In this document: in pieces, positions 1 through 7,637 of the stretch | How positions within the stretch are numbered: position 1 is the stretch's first letter | How the letters are laid out: every line of letters starts with the position of its first letter | Assembly (NCBI GenBank): GCA_046331245.1 | Contig: JAXLRH010000008.1 | Coordinates: 62,001-126,000 of the forward strand | Direction: 5' to 3' | Origin: SSF14 sp046331245 | GTDB taxonomy: Bacteria; Actinomycetota; Acidimicrobiia; Acidimicrobiales; Microtrichaceae | DNA length: 64,000 nucleotides | Program-made: the position numbers and the translations under genes | Notes under the pieces: model-generated | Told to the model about the DNA's origin: nothing | Database searches by the model: none | What the model saw: only the letters and a program-made list of their open reading frames with translations

Positions 1-1159
1 CCTGGACGGGTGACGTGCGTTGGGTGGTGGTGCCGTCGCCGAGCTGGCCGCTCGTGTTCAGGCCCCAGCACCAGGCGGTGCCGGCGTTGGTGAGGGCGCA
101 CGAGCTGCTGTCGCCGGCGGTGGCGGCCGACCAGTCGGTGCCCACCCCGACCTGGACGGGGCTGGTGCGTTGGGTGGTGGTGCCGTCGCCGAGGCGACCG
201 TTGGTGTTGAGGCCCCAGCACCACAGGGTGCCGGTGGTGCGCACGCCGCACGCGTGCGAGGTGCCGGTGGCGACGGACGCCCAGTCGGTGGCCGAGCCGA
301 CCTGCACGGGCGCGGTGCGTTGGGTGGTCGATGCGTCGCCCACCTGGCCGTTCGTGTTGAGCCCCCAGCACCACAGCGTGCCGGTGCTCTTTGCCGCGCA
401 CGAGAACGACGTGCCGGCCGCGACGGCGACCCAGTCCGTGGCCGAGCCGACCTGGGTGGGGCTGGTGCGTTGGGTGGTGGTGCCGTCGCCGAGCTGGCCG
501 TTGGTGTTGAGGCCCCAGCACCACAACGTGCCGCCGGTCTTGATGCCGCAGGTGTGGGTGGCGCCGGCGGCGACGCGCAGCCAGTCGGTGCCCGCCCCGA
601 TCTGGGTGGGGCTGGTGCGTTGGGTGGTGGTGCCGTCGCCGAGACGGCCGTTGGTGTTGAGGCCCCAGCACCACAAGGTGCCGCCCGTCTTGATGCCGCA
701 CGAATGGGAGGCGCCGGCGGTGACGGCGGCCCAGTCCTCGGCGGTGCCGGCCTGCGCCGGGTCGACGTGGTCGGTCGTGGTGCCGTCGCCCAGCTCGCCG
801 TTGCCGTTCGATCCCCAGCACCACATCTCGCCGCTGCGCACTGCGCACGTGTGGCCGTTGCCGGCGGCCACGGCGGTCCAGGCGCCGACCACCTCGTTCT
901 GCGGCGACCGGAACGCGGTGAGGTCGACCGTCCCGGGGGCCCCGGAACGCTCGTCGCCGAACGCTTGGAGGGGCCCGCCGAAGTCGGTCGACGCGGCGAA
1001 CGCATTCGAGGGGTTCACGGTGGTGGTGGTGAAGGTCGCATCGCTCAGGGAGAACACCCCGAGCGCGAGCGCGCCGATGGCCGCCACCATTCGACGGGTC
1101 GCGCGGCCGGGAGGACCCGGCAGTCGTGCCCGGACGCGGCGCGCCGGCGATGAGACCAT
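1..1159 (-). CDS. Secreted RCC1-repeat protein (C-terminus beyond left edge)
   Basis: The reverse strand reads open from ATG at 1159 to the left edge (386 codons, no stop). An N-terminal basic stretch and hydrophobic helix end in a segment with FSLSDATF and TTVNPSNAFAA, which resembles SipW-type signal peptides of surface proteins. From about residue 90 the protein is made of six or more tandem units, each exactly 150 bp (50 aa), containing WxxVAAGxxHTCxI and LWCWGxNxxGQLGDGTTT. These are RCC1 / Alpha-tubulin-suppressor-like beta-propeller blades. Each blade has a Cys pair (HTC and WCW) that may form disulfides outside the cell. Forward-strand frames over the same DNA are open only because of the repeat composition. 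Function is unknown; a surface-binding propeller is the likely role. Confidence -1.
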   Translation of the reverse strand, partial: MVSSPARRVRARLPGPPGRATRRMVAAIGALALGVFSLSDATFTTTTVNPSNAFAASTDFGGPLQAFGDERSGAPGTVDLTAFRSPQNEVVGAWTAVAAGNGHTCAVRSGEMWCWGSNGNGELGDGTTTDHVDPAQAGTAEDWAAVTAGASHSCGIKTGGTLWCWGLNTNGRLGDGTTTQRTSPTQIGAGTDWLRVAAGATHTCGIKTGGTLWCWGLNTNGQLGDGTTTQRTSPTQVGSATDWVAVAAGTSFSCAAKSTGTLWCWGLNTNGQVGDASTTQRTAPVQVGSATDWASVATGTSHACGVRTTGTLWCWGLNTNGRLGDGTTTQRTSPVQVGVGTDWSAATAGDSSSCALTNAGTAWCWGLNTSGQLGDGTTTQRTSPVQ

Positions 1160-1247
1160 CGGAATCCCATCGGCCTCGTCGTTGCCGGAATGAGGGGAAC
1201 CCTGGGCCGAACGGACCATGCGGCGAGCCCGTCGAGGGCGGATCCTC

Positions 1248-1263
1248 GGGACTTCCGGCCCTG
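1248..1263 (+). promoter_or_regulatory. DevR/DosR-type box upstream of the usp gene
   Basis: GGGACTTCCGGCCCTG matches the DosR palindrome core GGGACNNNNGTCCC in 13 of the fixed positions that matter, and is followed by the TG seen in all boxes of this window. Thirty-six nt separate the 14-mer from the ATG at 1298. A weak -10-like hexamer GACCAT starts 12 nt before the ATG, so the transcript is probably leaderless or nearly so. Binding is inferred. Confidence -1.
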
Positions 1264-1297
1264 TCGCGGGCCGGTGCGACGGCCCGACCATGTCCCC

Positions 1298-2287
1298 ATG
1301 AACGCGACGCGCCCCATCCTGTCCGCCACGCCGACTCCCGATCCCACGCCGGCGCCCGTCGTGGTGGGCGTCGACGGGTCGCCGAGCTCGGAAGCCGCCC
1401 TGCGCTGGGCGGCGGCCGAGGCGATGCGTCGGGGGCGGCCGCTGAGGATCGTGAGCGTGTGGACGATCCCCGCCGCGGCCACCACGACCCCGCTCATGTC
1501 GGGCGTGTTCGTGGACCCGGCCCCGTTCGAGGAGCAGGCCGAGCGCTCGGCGATCGCGGCCCGGACGCTGGTGCGGATCGAGCTCGGCGCCGACGCTCCG
1601 GAGGTCGAGGTCGTCGTGGTCGAGGGGTTCGCGATCGACCGCCTCGTGGAGCAGAGCGCCCACGGGGAGATGCTGGTCGTGGGCAGCCGCGGGCGCGGCG
1701 GGTTCGCCTCGCTCGTGCTCGGCTCGGTGGCCGACGGTTGCGTGCACCACTCCGCCGTACCGGTCGTCGTGGTGCGCCCCGAGGGATCGCCCGTCGCCGC
1801 CCGGGACGTGGTCGTCGGCCTCGACGACACCGAGGGCTCGATGGCCGCCCTGCGCTGGGCCGCAGTGGAGGCCGGGCGGCTCGGGCTGCGTCTCGTCGTG
1901 ATCCACGCCCGCGGCGTGCACCACGCCCTGTACCCCGACCTCGAGGAGGAGTTCGGCGACCTACCCGACGTGCTCGAGGCGACCTTCGCCGCGAACGGCC
2001 GGCGGTTCGTCGACCGGCTTCTCGGCGGGATGGCCGGCACGGTGGGCAAGCCCTCGTCGGTGTCGTGGCGCATCGTCGACGAGGCCGCCCCGAAGGCCCT
2101 GCTCGACGCGGCCGCCTCGGCGGCGCTCCTCGTCGTCGGCGCGCACGACCACGGCCGGGTCACCGGACGCCTGCTCGGGTCGGTGAGCCGCCAGTGCGTC
2201 CACCACTCGCCGTGCCCGGTGGTGGTCGTCCCCACGGCTCCGGCGACGGTCGCGACGGGGGAGTCCCGGTTGCTCCACGCATCCTGA
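1298..2287 (+). CDS. Tandem universal stress protein (UspA-UspA), DevR-regulon type
   Basis: A 329-aa protein with two UspA domains (about residues 18-155 and 165-325). Domain 1 starts VVVGVDGSPSSE and ends with the ATP-binding pattern GxxGx9GS (GSRG...LGS). Domain 2 has GAHD...LGS, with Asp replacing the second Gly, so its nucleotide binding may differ. Tandem USPs of this length are typical of the mycobacterial DosR regulon (Rv3134c, Rv2005c, Rv2623). The ATG at 1298 is chosen because upstream codons have no USP similarity and because it fits the spacing to the box at 1248. The next gene, 43 nt downstream, is a DevR-like regulator, the same order as Rv3134c-devR in M. tuberculosis. Confidence -1.
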   Translation: MNATRPILSATPTPDPTPAPVVVGVDGSPSSEAALRWAAAEAMRRGRPLRIVSVWTIPAAATTTPLMSGVFVDPAPFEEQAERSAIAARTLVRIELGADAPEVEVVVVEGFAIDRLVEQSAHGEMLVVGSRGRGGFASLVLGSVADGCVHHSAVPVVVVRPEGSPVAARDVVVGLDDTEGSMAALRWAAVEAGRLGLRLVVIHARGVHHALYPDLEEEFGDLPDVLEATFAANGRRFVDRLLGGMAGTVGKPSSVSWRIVDEAAPKALLDAAASAALLVVGAHDHGRVTGRLLGSVSRQCVHHSPCPVVVVPTAPATVATGESRLLHAS

Positions 2288-2330
2288 CGTTTTTCACGAT
2301 CGGGTCGTCGGCGCCCGCCATACTTGGCGG

Positions 2331-2978
2331 ATGACGATCCGCGTGTTCCTGCTCGACGACCACGAGGTGGTCCGTCGGGGAGTCGCCGACCTGCTCGCCG
2401 CCGAGGACGACATCGAGGTCGTGGGCGAGGCGTCCACGGCCGAACAGGCCGTCGGCCGCATCCTCGCCACCTCGCCCGACGTGGCCATCCTCGACGTCCA
2501 GCTGCCCGACGGCAGCGGTGTGGAGGTGTGCCGCGAGGTGCGTTCGGCCCGCCCCGAGCTGGTCTGCCTCATGCTCACGTCGTTCGCCGAGGACGAGGCC
2601 CTCTTCGAGGCGATCATGGCGGGCGCCGCCGGGTTCGTGCTGAAACAGGTGCGCGGCATCGACCTGCTCGACTCCGTGCGTCGCGTCGCCGTCGGTGAGT
2701 CGCTCCTCGATCCGCACGTCACGGCCCGCGTGCTCGAACGGCTGCGACGTGCGCCCGAGGAGGACGAGCGCCTCAAGGGCCTCACGCCCCAGGAGAAGCG
2801 CATCCTCGCGCTGCTCGCGGAGGGCAAGACGAACCGCCAGATCGCCGGCGAGATGTTCCTCGCCGAGAAGACCGTGAAGAACTACGTGTCCAACCTGCTG
2901 TCGAAGATGGGCATGAGTCGTCGCACCGAGGCCGCCGTCTACGCCGCCCGGTTGTCGGAGCGGCGGGGCGACTCCTGA
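2331..2978 (+). CDS. devR: NarL/FixJ-family response regulator, DevR/DosR-like
   Basis: A 215-aa two-domain regulator. The receiver has acidic pocket D9/D10, phospho-acceptor D55 (LDVQLPDGSG), T83 and K105. The C-terminal LuxR-type helix-turn-helix contains LTPQEKRILALLAEGKTN, and its recognition helix reads AEKTVKNYVS, identical to mycobacterial DosR, including the Lys, Lys and Asn that contact the GGGACT half-site. It probably binds the boxes found across this window. It lies 43 nt after the usp gene and is likely cotranscribed from the box at 1248, giving positive autoregulation. No kinase gene is adjacent; the best candidate partner is the PAS kinase at 35778. The symbol is given by similarity, not tested orthology. 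Confidence -1.
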   Translation: MTIRVFLLDDHEVVRRGVADLLAAEDDIEVVGEASTAEQAVGRILATSPDVAILDVQLPDGSGVEVCREVRSARPELVCLMLTSFAEDEALFEAIMAGAAGFVLKQVRGIDLLDSVRRVAVGESLLDPHVTARVLERLRRAPEEDERLKGLTPQEKRILALLAEGKTNRQIAGEMFLAEKTVKNYVSNLLSKMGMSRRTEAAVYAARLSERRGDS

Positions 2979-2984
2979 GCCCCG

Positions 2985-3010
2985 ACTCAGCTGGGTAGCG
3001 CTGCCTGAGC
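2985..3010 (+). terminator. Weak dyad after the devR-like gene
   Basis: CTCAG and CTGAG arms flank a GC-rich centre just after the regulator stop at 2978. There is no T-tract. It may slow or end transcription, but the pairing is short and confidence is low. Confidence -1.
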
Positions 3011-3015
3011 GTTTC

Positions 3016-3031
3016 AGGACTTTCGCCCCTG
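3016..3031 (+). promoter_or_regulatory. DevR/DosR-type box upstream of PNPOx-like gene
   Basis: AGGACTTTCGCCCCTG fits the window consensus. A hexamer GATCAT at 3053 sits at the same distance from the box as the -10-like hexamers of the other promoters, which predicts a start point near 3065 and a leader of about 24 nt before ATG 3089. Confidence -1.
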
Positions 3032-3088
3032 CCGACCCCGTTCGGCCGGGCCGATCATGAGATCAACCCCTCGACCAGGACCGATCTC

Positions 3089-3559
3089 ATGCAATCTCGA
3101 GCAGACCACGACCCCGTGTGGAGCCTCCCGTTCGTGCCGTCGGCGCCGCTCGTCGGCGGCGAACCGGGCTTCGAGGCGTTCGACGAGGCGACCTGTCTGC
3201 GGCTGCTCGAGGTCGGTGGGGTCGGTCGAGTCGGCCTGAGCGTCGGCAGCCTGCCCGTGATCTATCCCGTCACCTTCGTGCTCGCGGACCGCACGATCGT
3301 GTTCCCGTCCGAGCCGGGTGACAAGACCAAGGCAGCGGCCAAGGGCTCGGTGGCGTGCCTGCAGGTCGACCAGTTCGACCCGTCGGGCCGCGCCGGGTGG
3401 AGCATCCTCGCGACGGGCCGGCTGAGCCTGGCCGAACCCGATCGAGCGGCCGACTACGAGCGCCTGCCGACCCGGGCGTGGTCGTTGGCCGGCCCGGCGC
3501 ACTGGATCGAGATGCCGATCGAGCTGCTCTCCGGCTGTTCCGTCCCACACGCCTGGTGA
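3089..3559 (+). CDS. PNPOx-like split-barrel flavin/F420-binding family protein
   Basis: A 156-aa protein of the pyridoxamine 5'-phosphate oxidase-like fold. After a 25-residue lead, the barrel begins at GFEAFDEATCLRLL, followed by VGRVGLSVGSLPVIYPVTFVL and a GDKTKAAAKG phosphate-binding-like loop, then GWSILATGRL. This pattern is shared by the actinobacterial family that includes DosR-regulon member Rv0080. The cofactor (FMN, F420 or haem) cannot be told from sequence. A DevR-type box lies 59 nt upstream of the ATG. A second member of the same family is encoded at 5604, in the next transcription unit. Confidence -1.
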   Translation: MQSRADHDPVWSLPFVPSAPLVGGEPGFEAFDEATCLRLLEVGGVGRVGLSVGSLPVIYPVTFVLADRTIVFPSEPGDKTKAAAKGSVACLQVDQFDPSGRAGWSILATGRLSLAEPDRAADYERLPTRAWSLAGPAHWIEMPIELLSGCSVPHAW

Positions 3560-3578
3560 CGGATCCCGTCACCGTCGT

Positions 3579-3616
3579 GTGACGCAGGTCCCTCCGTGTC
3601 GGGACCTAAGTCCCTG
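3579..3616 (+). promoter_or_regulatory. Tandem DevR/DosR-type boxes upstream of the multicopper oxidase operon
   Basis: The proximal box GGGACCTAAGTCCC (3601-3614, then TG) is a perfect palindrome apart from its centre and the closest match in the window to the mycobacterial DosR consensus. A weaker copy, GTGACGCAGGTCCC (3579-3592), lies exactly 22 nt upstream, about two helical turns. A -10-like CAGAAT starts at 3639. The operon ATG is at 3713, leaving a leader of about 60 nt with AAGGA at 3703. Confidence -1.
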
Positions 3617-3712
3617 TCGATCGCGCGCTCCGGATCCGCAGAATCGAAGTGTCCCCGATCTCCCTCCCGATGACGCGGGACGCCCCACCTCCCTCTCCAA
3701 CGAAGGAACTAC

Positions 3713-5128
3713 ATGACCACGACCAATCCCAGTCCAAAACGCGGCATCGGCTCCGTCAGCGCCGCCGTCGTCGTGCTCTACCTCTTCACGATCGGCATCA
3801 TCGTCGGCGCGATCGTGATCGTCGGCCCGGGGGGAGGCAGCTCGTCGTCGGACTCGTCAGGGGCAACGACCGTGGACATCGGGCTCACCGAGTTCAAGAT
3901 CAGCGGCAACCTCACCGCCCCCGCCGGTGACGTCAACCTGAAGGTCACCAACAACGGCACGGTCGAGCACAACCTCACCGTCACCAAGACCGGCGACAAG
4001 ACCAAGAACCTCAGCGCCGGCACCAGCCAGACGCTGGTCCTCAAGGACATGAAGCCCGGCAGCTACGAGATCTACTGCTCGATCGTCGGGCACAAGGACT
4101 CGGGCATGAAGGCCACGCTCGTCATCACCGAGAAGGGCTCCACCGCGGCGGCCGCCACCGGCACCACGCTTCCCGACACGGCGCAGCTCACCGAGGCCCA
4201 GGCCAAGAAGCTCGACGACACGATGATGGCGCAGATGAAGACCTTCGCCACCGACGCCGTGAAGACGAAGGGCGCCGGCAACCAGCCGGCCGTGCCCACC
4301 ATCGCGGCCGACGGCGCCAAGGAGTTCAACATCACCGCCTCGGTCACCAAGTGGGAGGTCGAGCCCGGCAAGTTCGTGCAGGCCTGGACCTACAACGGCC
4401 AGGTGCCCGGCCCGTGGATCAAGGTCAACGTCGGTGACCACGTCCGTGTGAAGCTCACCAACAAGCTTCCGCTCAGCACCGACATCCACTTCCACGGCAT
4501 CCACACCCCGAACAGCTTCGACGGCGTGTCGCCCTACACCCAGACGATGGTGTCCCCGAAGACGGACTTCACCTACGACTTCGTCGCCGACAAGCCGGCC
4601 GTGGGCATGTACCACGCCCACATGCACGGTGAGGAAGCGGTGCCGAACGGCATGTTCGGTGTGTTCCAGATCGGCGACGTGCCGACCCCCAACGGCCGCA
4701 CCGTCTCCGGTGTCGAGGTCCCGAAGGACCTGAAGCTCGTGCAGGAGCTCCCGATGGTGCTCAACGACGCCGGTGCGATCGGCTTCTCCCTCAACGGCAA
4801 GTCCTTCCCCGCCACCGCCCCCGTGGTCGTGAAGCAGGGCGACTGGTTCGAGGTGCACTACTTCAACGAGGGTCTGCAGAACCACCCGATGCACATGCAC
4901 GGGTTCCCGCAGCTCATCATCGCCAAGGACGGCATCCCGCTCGACCAGCCCTACTGGGCGGACACCATCCTCATCGGCCCCGGTGAGCGGTACACGGTGC
5001 TGGTGCACGCCACCGACATCGGTACCTGGGTCTGGCACTGCCACATCCTCAACCACGTCGAGATGAAGGACCGCCTGTTCGGCATGGCCACCGCCGTCGT
5101 CGTCCAGGATCCGAACAAGGCGGCCTGA
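3713..5128 (+). CDS. Membrane-anchored cupredoxin-multicopper oxidase
   Basis: A 471-aa protein. Residues 15-38 form one membrane anchor. Residues about 50-137 are a plastocyanin-like cupredoxin with type-1 copper ligands (EHNL, YCSIVGHKDSGM). After a linker, residues about 195-470 form a laccase-type oxidase with all four copper motifs: HFHG, YHAHMHG, HPMHMHG and WHCHILNH. The usual axial Met position after the last His is not clear. Likely role: outward-facing oxidation of a metal ion or small reductant with O2, or use of another acceptor. Copper nitrite reductase was considered, but the His-pair motifs fit multicopper oxidases better. The tandem DevR boxes and the overlap with two downstream genes suggest an oxygen-limited role. 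RBS AAGGA lies 6 nt before ATG. Confidence -1.
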   Translation: MTTTNPSPKRGIGSVSAAVVVLYLFTIGIIVGAIVIVGPGGGSSSSDSSGATTVDIGLTEFKISGNLTAPAGDVNLKVTNNGTVEHNLTVTKTGDKTKNLSAGTSQTLVLKDMKPGSYEIYCSIVGHKDSGMKATLVITEKGSTAAAATGTTLPDTAQLTEAQAKKLDDTMMAQMKTFATDAVKTKGAGNQPAVPTIAADGAKEFNITASVTKWEVEPGKFVQAWTYNGQVPGPWIKVNVGDHVRVKLTNKLPLSTDIHFHGIHTPNSFDGVSPYTQTMVSPKTDFTYDFVADKPAVGMYHAHMHGEEAVPNGMFGVFQIGDVPTPNGRTVSGVEVPKDLKLVQELPMVLNDAGAIGFSLNGKSFPATAPVVVKQGDWFEVHYFNEGLQNHPMHMHGFPQLIIAKDGIPLDQPYWADTILIGPGERYTVLVHATDIGTWVWHCHILNHVEMKDRLFGMATAVVVQDPNKAA

Positions 5129-5607
5129 TGTTGCGAGTCCGCACCGTCATCGCCCCGGTCACCCTGCTGCTCGCAGCAGTGGTGGCCGGGGGGTGCTCCT
5201 CCGCCCCCGACGCTGCGACGGGGCCGACCACCACCTCCATCATGGACATGACCGACATGCCCGGCATGGACATGAGCACGGTGACCGGTGCGGACGGCAA
5301 GGTCGTGTGCGCCCAGCACATGCCCGGCGACGTGCTCACCGCCGAGCAGGCGATGGTGATCTTCGACAAGGAGCACGTCTGCCTCGGCTACGCCACGATC
5401 AAGGAGGGCACTCCGATCACGTGGCACAATGCCGACACCGCCACGCAGTACGTCACGGTGACCGACGAGAAGGGGGCCGAGGTCATGCACTTCGACGTCG
5501 ACCCCGGCGGTTCCGCCTCCCGGCTGGTGAAGCCGGCCGGCGTCTACCGCTACAAGGTCACCGCCATCGAGTCGTTCGTCGGCACGATCGAGGTGCACTC
5601 GTCATGA
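5128..5607 (+). CDS. Met-rich copper-binding-type lipoprotein
   Basis: A 159-aa protein whose ATG overlaps the stop of the oxidase gene by one base. The N-terminal hydrophobic helix ends in AGGC (Cys23), a lipobox, so it is probably lipid-anchored outside the membrane. Residues 38-51 form a Met/Asp-rich tract (MDMTDMPGMDMS) typical of copper-handling proteins. The rest resembles a cupredoxin fold (ITWHNAD, VMHFDVDPGG, GVYRYKVTA), but the standard Cys-x-His-x-Met loop is missing. It probably delivers copper or electrons to the neighbouring oxidase. That is inferred from context; no family name is certain. Confidence -1.
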   Translation: MLRVRTVIAPVTLLLAAVVAGGCSSAPDAATGPTTTSIMDMTDMPGMDMSTVTGADGKVVCAQHMPGDVLTAEQAMVIFDKEHVCLGYATIKEGTPITWHNADTATQYVTVTDEKGAEVMHFDVDPGGSASRLVKPAGVYRYKVTAIESFVGTIEVHSS

Positions 5608-6050
5608 CCGAGCCCGGCGGCGAGCCGCTCGTCGATCACATCGGGCTCGACATCCTGTCGCCCGACGAGTGCCACGACCTGCTCGCCGCCACGCCGATCG
5701 GGCGCGTCGCGTTCGTCGACCGTGGCGAGCCGATGATCCTGCCCGTCACCATCACGGTGTGGGAGCGGTCGGTGGTGTTCACCACCGCTGCCGGCTCGAA
5801 GCTCGACGCGGCCATCATGAACCGGCCGGTGGCCATCGAGGTCGACGGCTGGGATGCCGACCGGCACGAGGGCTGGAGCGTGCTGGTGAAGGGGATCGCG
5901 ATGATCGTCGATTCCGGCCGCGAGATCGACTCGCTCGACCGCATCGCCGCCCACTCGTGGTGGCACCCCGAGATCCCCAAGGCGTGGGTCCGGGTCGTGC
6001 CGAACGAGATCACCGGGCGCCGCCTGCGCCAGCCCGGCACCCCCGCCTGA
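5604..6050 (+). CDS. PNPOx-like split-barrel protein, second copy
   Basis: A 148-aa protein. ATG at 5604 overlaps the lipoprotein stop (ATGA), so the three genes form an operon. The barrel pattern matches the protein at 3089: LSPDECHDLLAATPIGRVAFV, GEPMILPVTITV, TTAAGSKLDAAI and EGWSVLVKGIA. The phosphate-loop region has GSKLDAA instead of GDKTKAA. Such proteins bind FMN, F420 or haem. In mycobacteria related proteins are DosR-controlled or reduce F420-dependent substrates. Here control would come from the boxes at 3579-3616. Confidence -1.
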   Translation: MTEPGGEPLVDHIGLDILSPDECHDLLAATPIGRVAFVDRGEPMILPVTITVWERSVVFTTAAGSKLDAAIMNRPVAIEVDGWDADRHEGWSVLVKGIAMIVDSGREIDSLDRIAAHSWWHPEIPKAWVRVVPNEITGRRLRQPGTPA

Positions 6051-6106
6051 CCGGCGTTCCCCCCGCCCCCCCCGCAGCGTTCTCCCAACGTTCTCCCAAC
6101 CCCGCA

Positions 6107-6159
6107 GCGTTCTCCGGTCACGAACGGGTCGATACGGCCCCTTCGTGACCGGAGAACGC
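6107..6159. terminator. 18-bp perfect inverted repeat between convergent genes
   Basis: GCGTTCTCCGGTCACGAA (6107-6124) is repeated perfectly inverted at 6142-6159 with a 17-nt loop, between genes that end at 6050 (+) and 6219 (-). Upstream the half motif CGTTCTCC appears two more times (6078-6100). A bidirectional terminator is the simplest reading. There is no T-run, and the unusual length and repeated half motifs leave other roles open. Confidence -1.
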
Positions 6160-6218
6160 CGCGTGTGGGGCGATGACGTGGCAGTCCGAGCCCATGGCCC
6201 GGAACCGCGCCGCATGGG

Positions 6219-7049
6219 TCACGGCACGGTGACCGACGTGAGGTCGTCGCCGACGACGATCCTGCCGTCGAAGCGGGTGGCCGCGATCGACACCCACTCG
6301 TCGAGGCCGCCCGGTGGAGGCGCCGGCACGTAGTGCGTGAGCACGAGCGTGCCCACCCCGGCACGGGCCGCGGTGTCGGCCGCCTGCTCGACGGAGGAGT
6401 GGTAGTCGAGGATGTCCTGGATGCGGGGGAACGGGATCAGCTTCACGAGGTCGTCGCGGATGACCGTCTGCACGTAGGCGTCCGCTCCGGCGCACAGCTG
6501 GTCGAGGCCCTCGCACGGCACGGAATCGCCGCCGAGCACCACCGACGCGCCGCCCTGCTCGATACGGAACCCGATGGCCGGCTCGACCGGGAAGTGGTTG
6601 GTGCGGCCGACGGTGACGCTCGCCGCGCCCACGGAGAAGACCGCTCCGGGCTCGAGCTCGGTCACCTCGATCTGCGGCTCCCAGTCGAGGTCGGCGTGAT
6701 GGGCGATGCGGTAGCCGATGTCGCGTGCGAGCGAGGCGAGGATCAGGTCGACGACCTCGGCGATGCCGGGCGGGCCGTAGATGCGCAGGGTGGTCGGCTG
6801 CATCGTCAGCACCCAGTGGGTGGTGATCACGTCGTTGAGGTCGGTGACGTGGTCGCTGTGCAGGTGGGTGACGATCAGCGCGTCGAGCATCGGCGGCATC
6901 ACCCCGGCGGCCGCAAGGCGCATGAGGACGCCCCGGCCGCAGTCGACGAGGACGGTGGTGCCGTCGGCCCGAACGAGGGTGCTGGGCCCGGCGCGGAGCG
7001 CGTCGGGGATGGGGCTGCCGGTTCCGAGGAGCGTGACGGTGATGGTCAT
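6219..7049 (-). CDS. Metallo-beta-lactamase-fold hydrolase (RNase Z/arylsulfatase-like)
   Basis: A 276-aa protein. The core starts MTITVTLLGTGSP and carries the metal-binding motif THLHSDH (H62, H64, D66, H67), a further His in GRTNHFPV, an Asp in GGDSV and a late His in TLVLTHYVP, so both zinc sites look complete. It resembles RNase Z-like hydrolases that act on small esters or phosphoesters rather than true tRNA 3' processing enzymes; the substrate is unknown. The ATG at 7049 was preferred to the longer frame because the fold begins there. It is divergent from the membrane protein gene at 7137. Confidence -1.
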   Translation of the reverse strand: MTITVTLLGTGSPIPDALRAGPSTLVRADGTTVLVDCGRGVLMRLAAAGVMPPMLDALIVTHLHSDHVTDLNDVITTHWVLTMQPTTLRIYGPPGIAEVVDLILASLARDIGYRIAHHADLDWEPQIEVTELEPGAVFSVGAASVTVGRTNHFPVEPAIGFRIEQGGASVVLGGDSVPCEGLDQLCAGADAYVQTVIRDDLVKLIPFPRIQDILDYHSSVEQAADTAARAGVGTLVLTHYVPAPPPGGLDEWVSIAATRFDGRIVVGDDLTSVTVP

Positions 7050-7136
7050 CCGCCGGGACTCTAGAGCGGGGCGCGTGGGCGGGTATGGCGAACGCGGTGA
7101 CGGGGAAGTGACCGGCATCTCGAACAAGGAGTTTCC

Positions 7137-7619
7137 ATGACCATCTCGCACCACCACGACGTCGTCGATGCTCCCGGGGCCGTCACCACGTCCTCGGCCG
7201 CGTCACACCGCTTCAGCCCCGGGCAGCTCCTCGGTGGCGCCGTCGGCGCCGTCATGGTCGTGTTCGGGATCATCGCCGTGACCCGCACCGGCATCGACGG
7301 CCGCCTCAACGAACCGGTCACATCGATCGCCGGCATCACCCACAGCGCCTACGTGGGCATGTTCGAGCTGCTCATCGGCCTCCTGCTCCTGATCAGCGCG
7401 TCGAGCATCGCGTATCGAGGCGTGATGGGCGTGCTGGGAGCGCTCACCGTGATCGGCGGCGTGGTGCTGGTGGCCGGCAACCTCCGCGTGCTGCTGGAGG
7501 TGGGCGCCCGCGCCAACACCGGCTGGTTCATGGTCGTGCTCGGCGCCGCTGCGGTGTTGGGCTCGATGATGCCGAGCTTCGTCCGCACCGAGCGACGCGT
7601 CGAGCAGCACCTCGACTGA
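7137..7619 (+). CDS. Four-helix membrane protein, unknown function
   Basis: A 160-aa protein with an AAGGAG ribosome-binding site 7 nt before its ATG. After a His-containing 27-residue lead there are four hydrophobic segments (about 30-50, 78-93, 97-117, 125-146) with short polar loops, resembling the small DUF4383-type actinobacterial membrane proteins. No catalytic motif is visible. It converges on the small secreted-protein gene at 7638. Confidence -1.
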   Translation: MTISHHHDVVDAPGAVTTSSAASHRFSPGQLLGGAVGAVMVVFGIIAVTRTGIDGRLNEPVTSIAGITHSAYVGMFELLIGLLLLISASSIAYRGVMGVLGALTVIGGVVLVAGNLRVLLEVGARANTGWFMVVLGAAAVLGSMMPSFVRTERRVEQHLD

Positions 7620-7637
7620 GGTCACGGGTTCGTCGGG

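Noticed and set aside
15..1193. Long forward-strand open frames over the RCC1 region
   Set aside because: They exist because of the 150-bp repeat on the other strand; only the reverse frame gives a known fold with repeated HTC and WCWG motifs and a signal peptide.
3713..5128. Copper nitrite reductase (NirK/AniA) identity
   Set aside because: The HxHG, HxH, HxxHxH and HCHxxxH motif set is of multicopper oxidases; NirK-type ligand spacing is absent.
7040..7075. Possible DevR box near the MBL gene start (GAGTCCCGG)
   Set aside because: Only one half-site is present and it is too close to the start codon.
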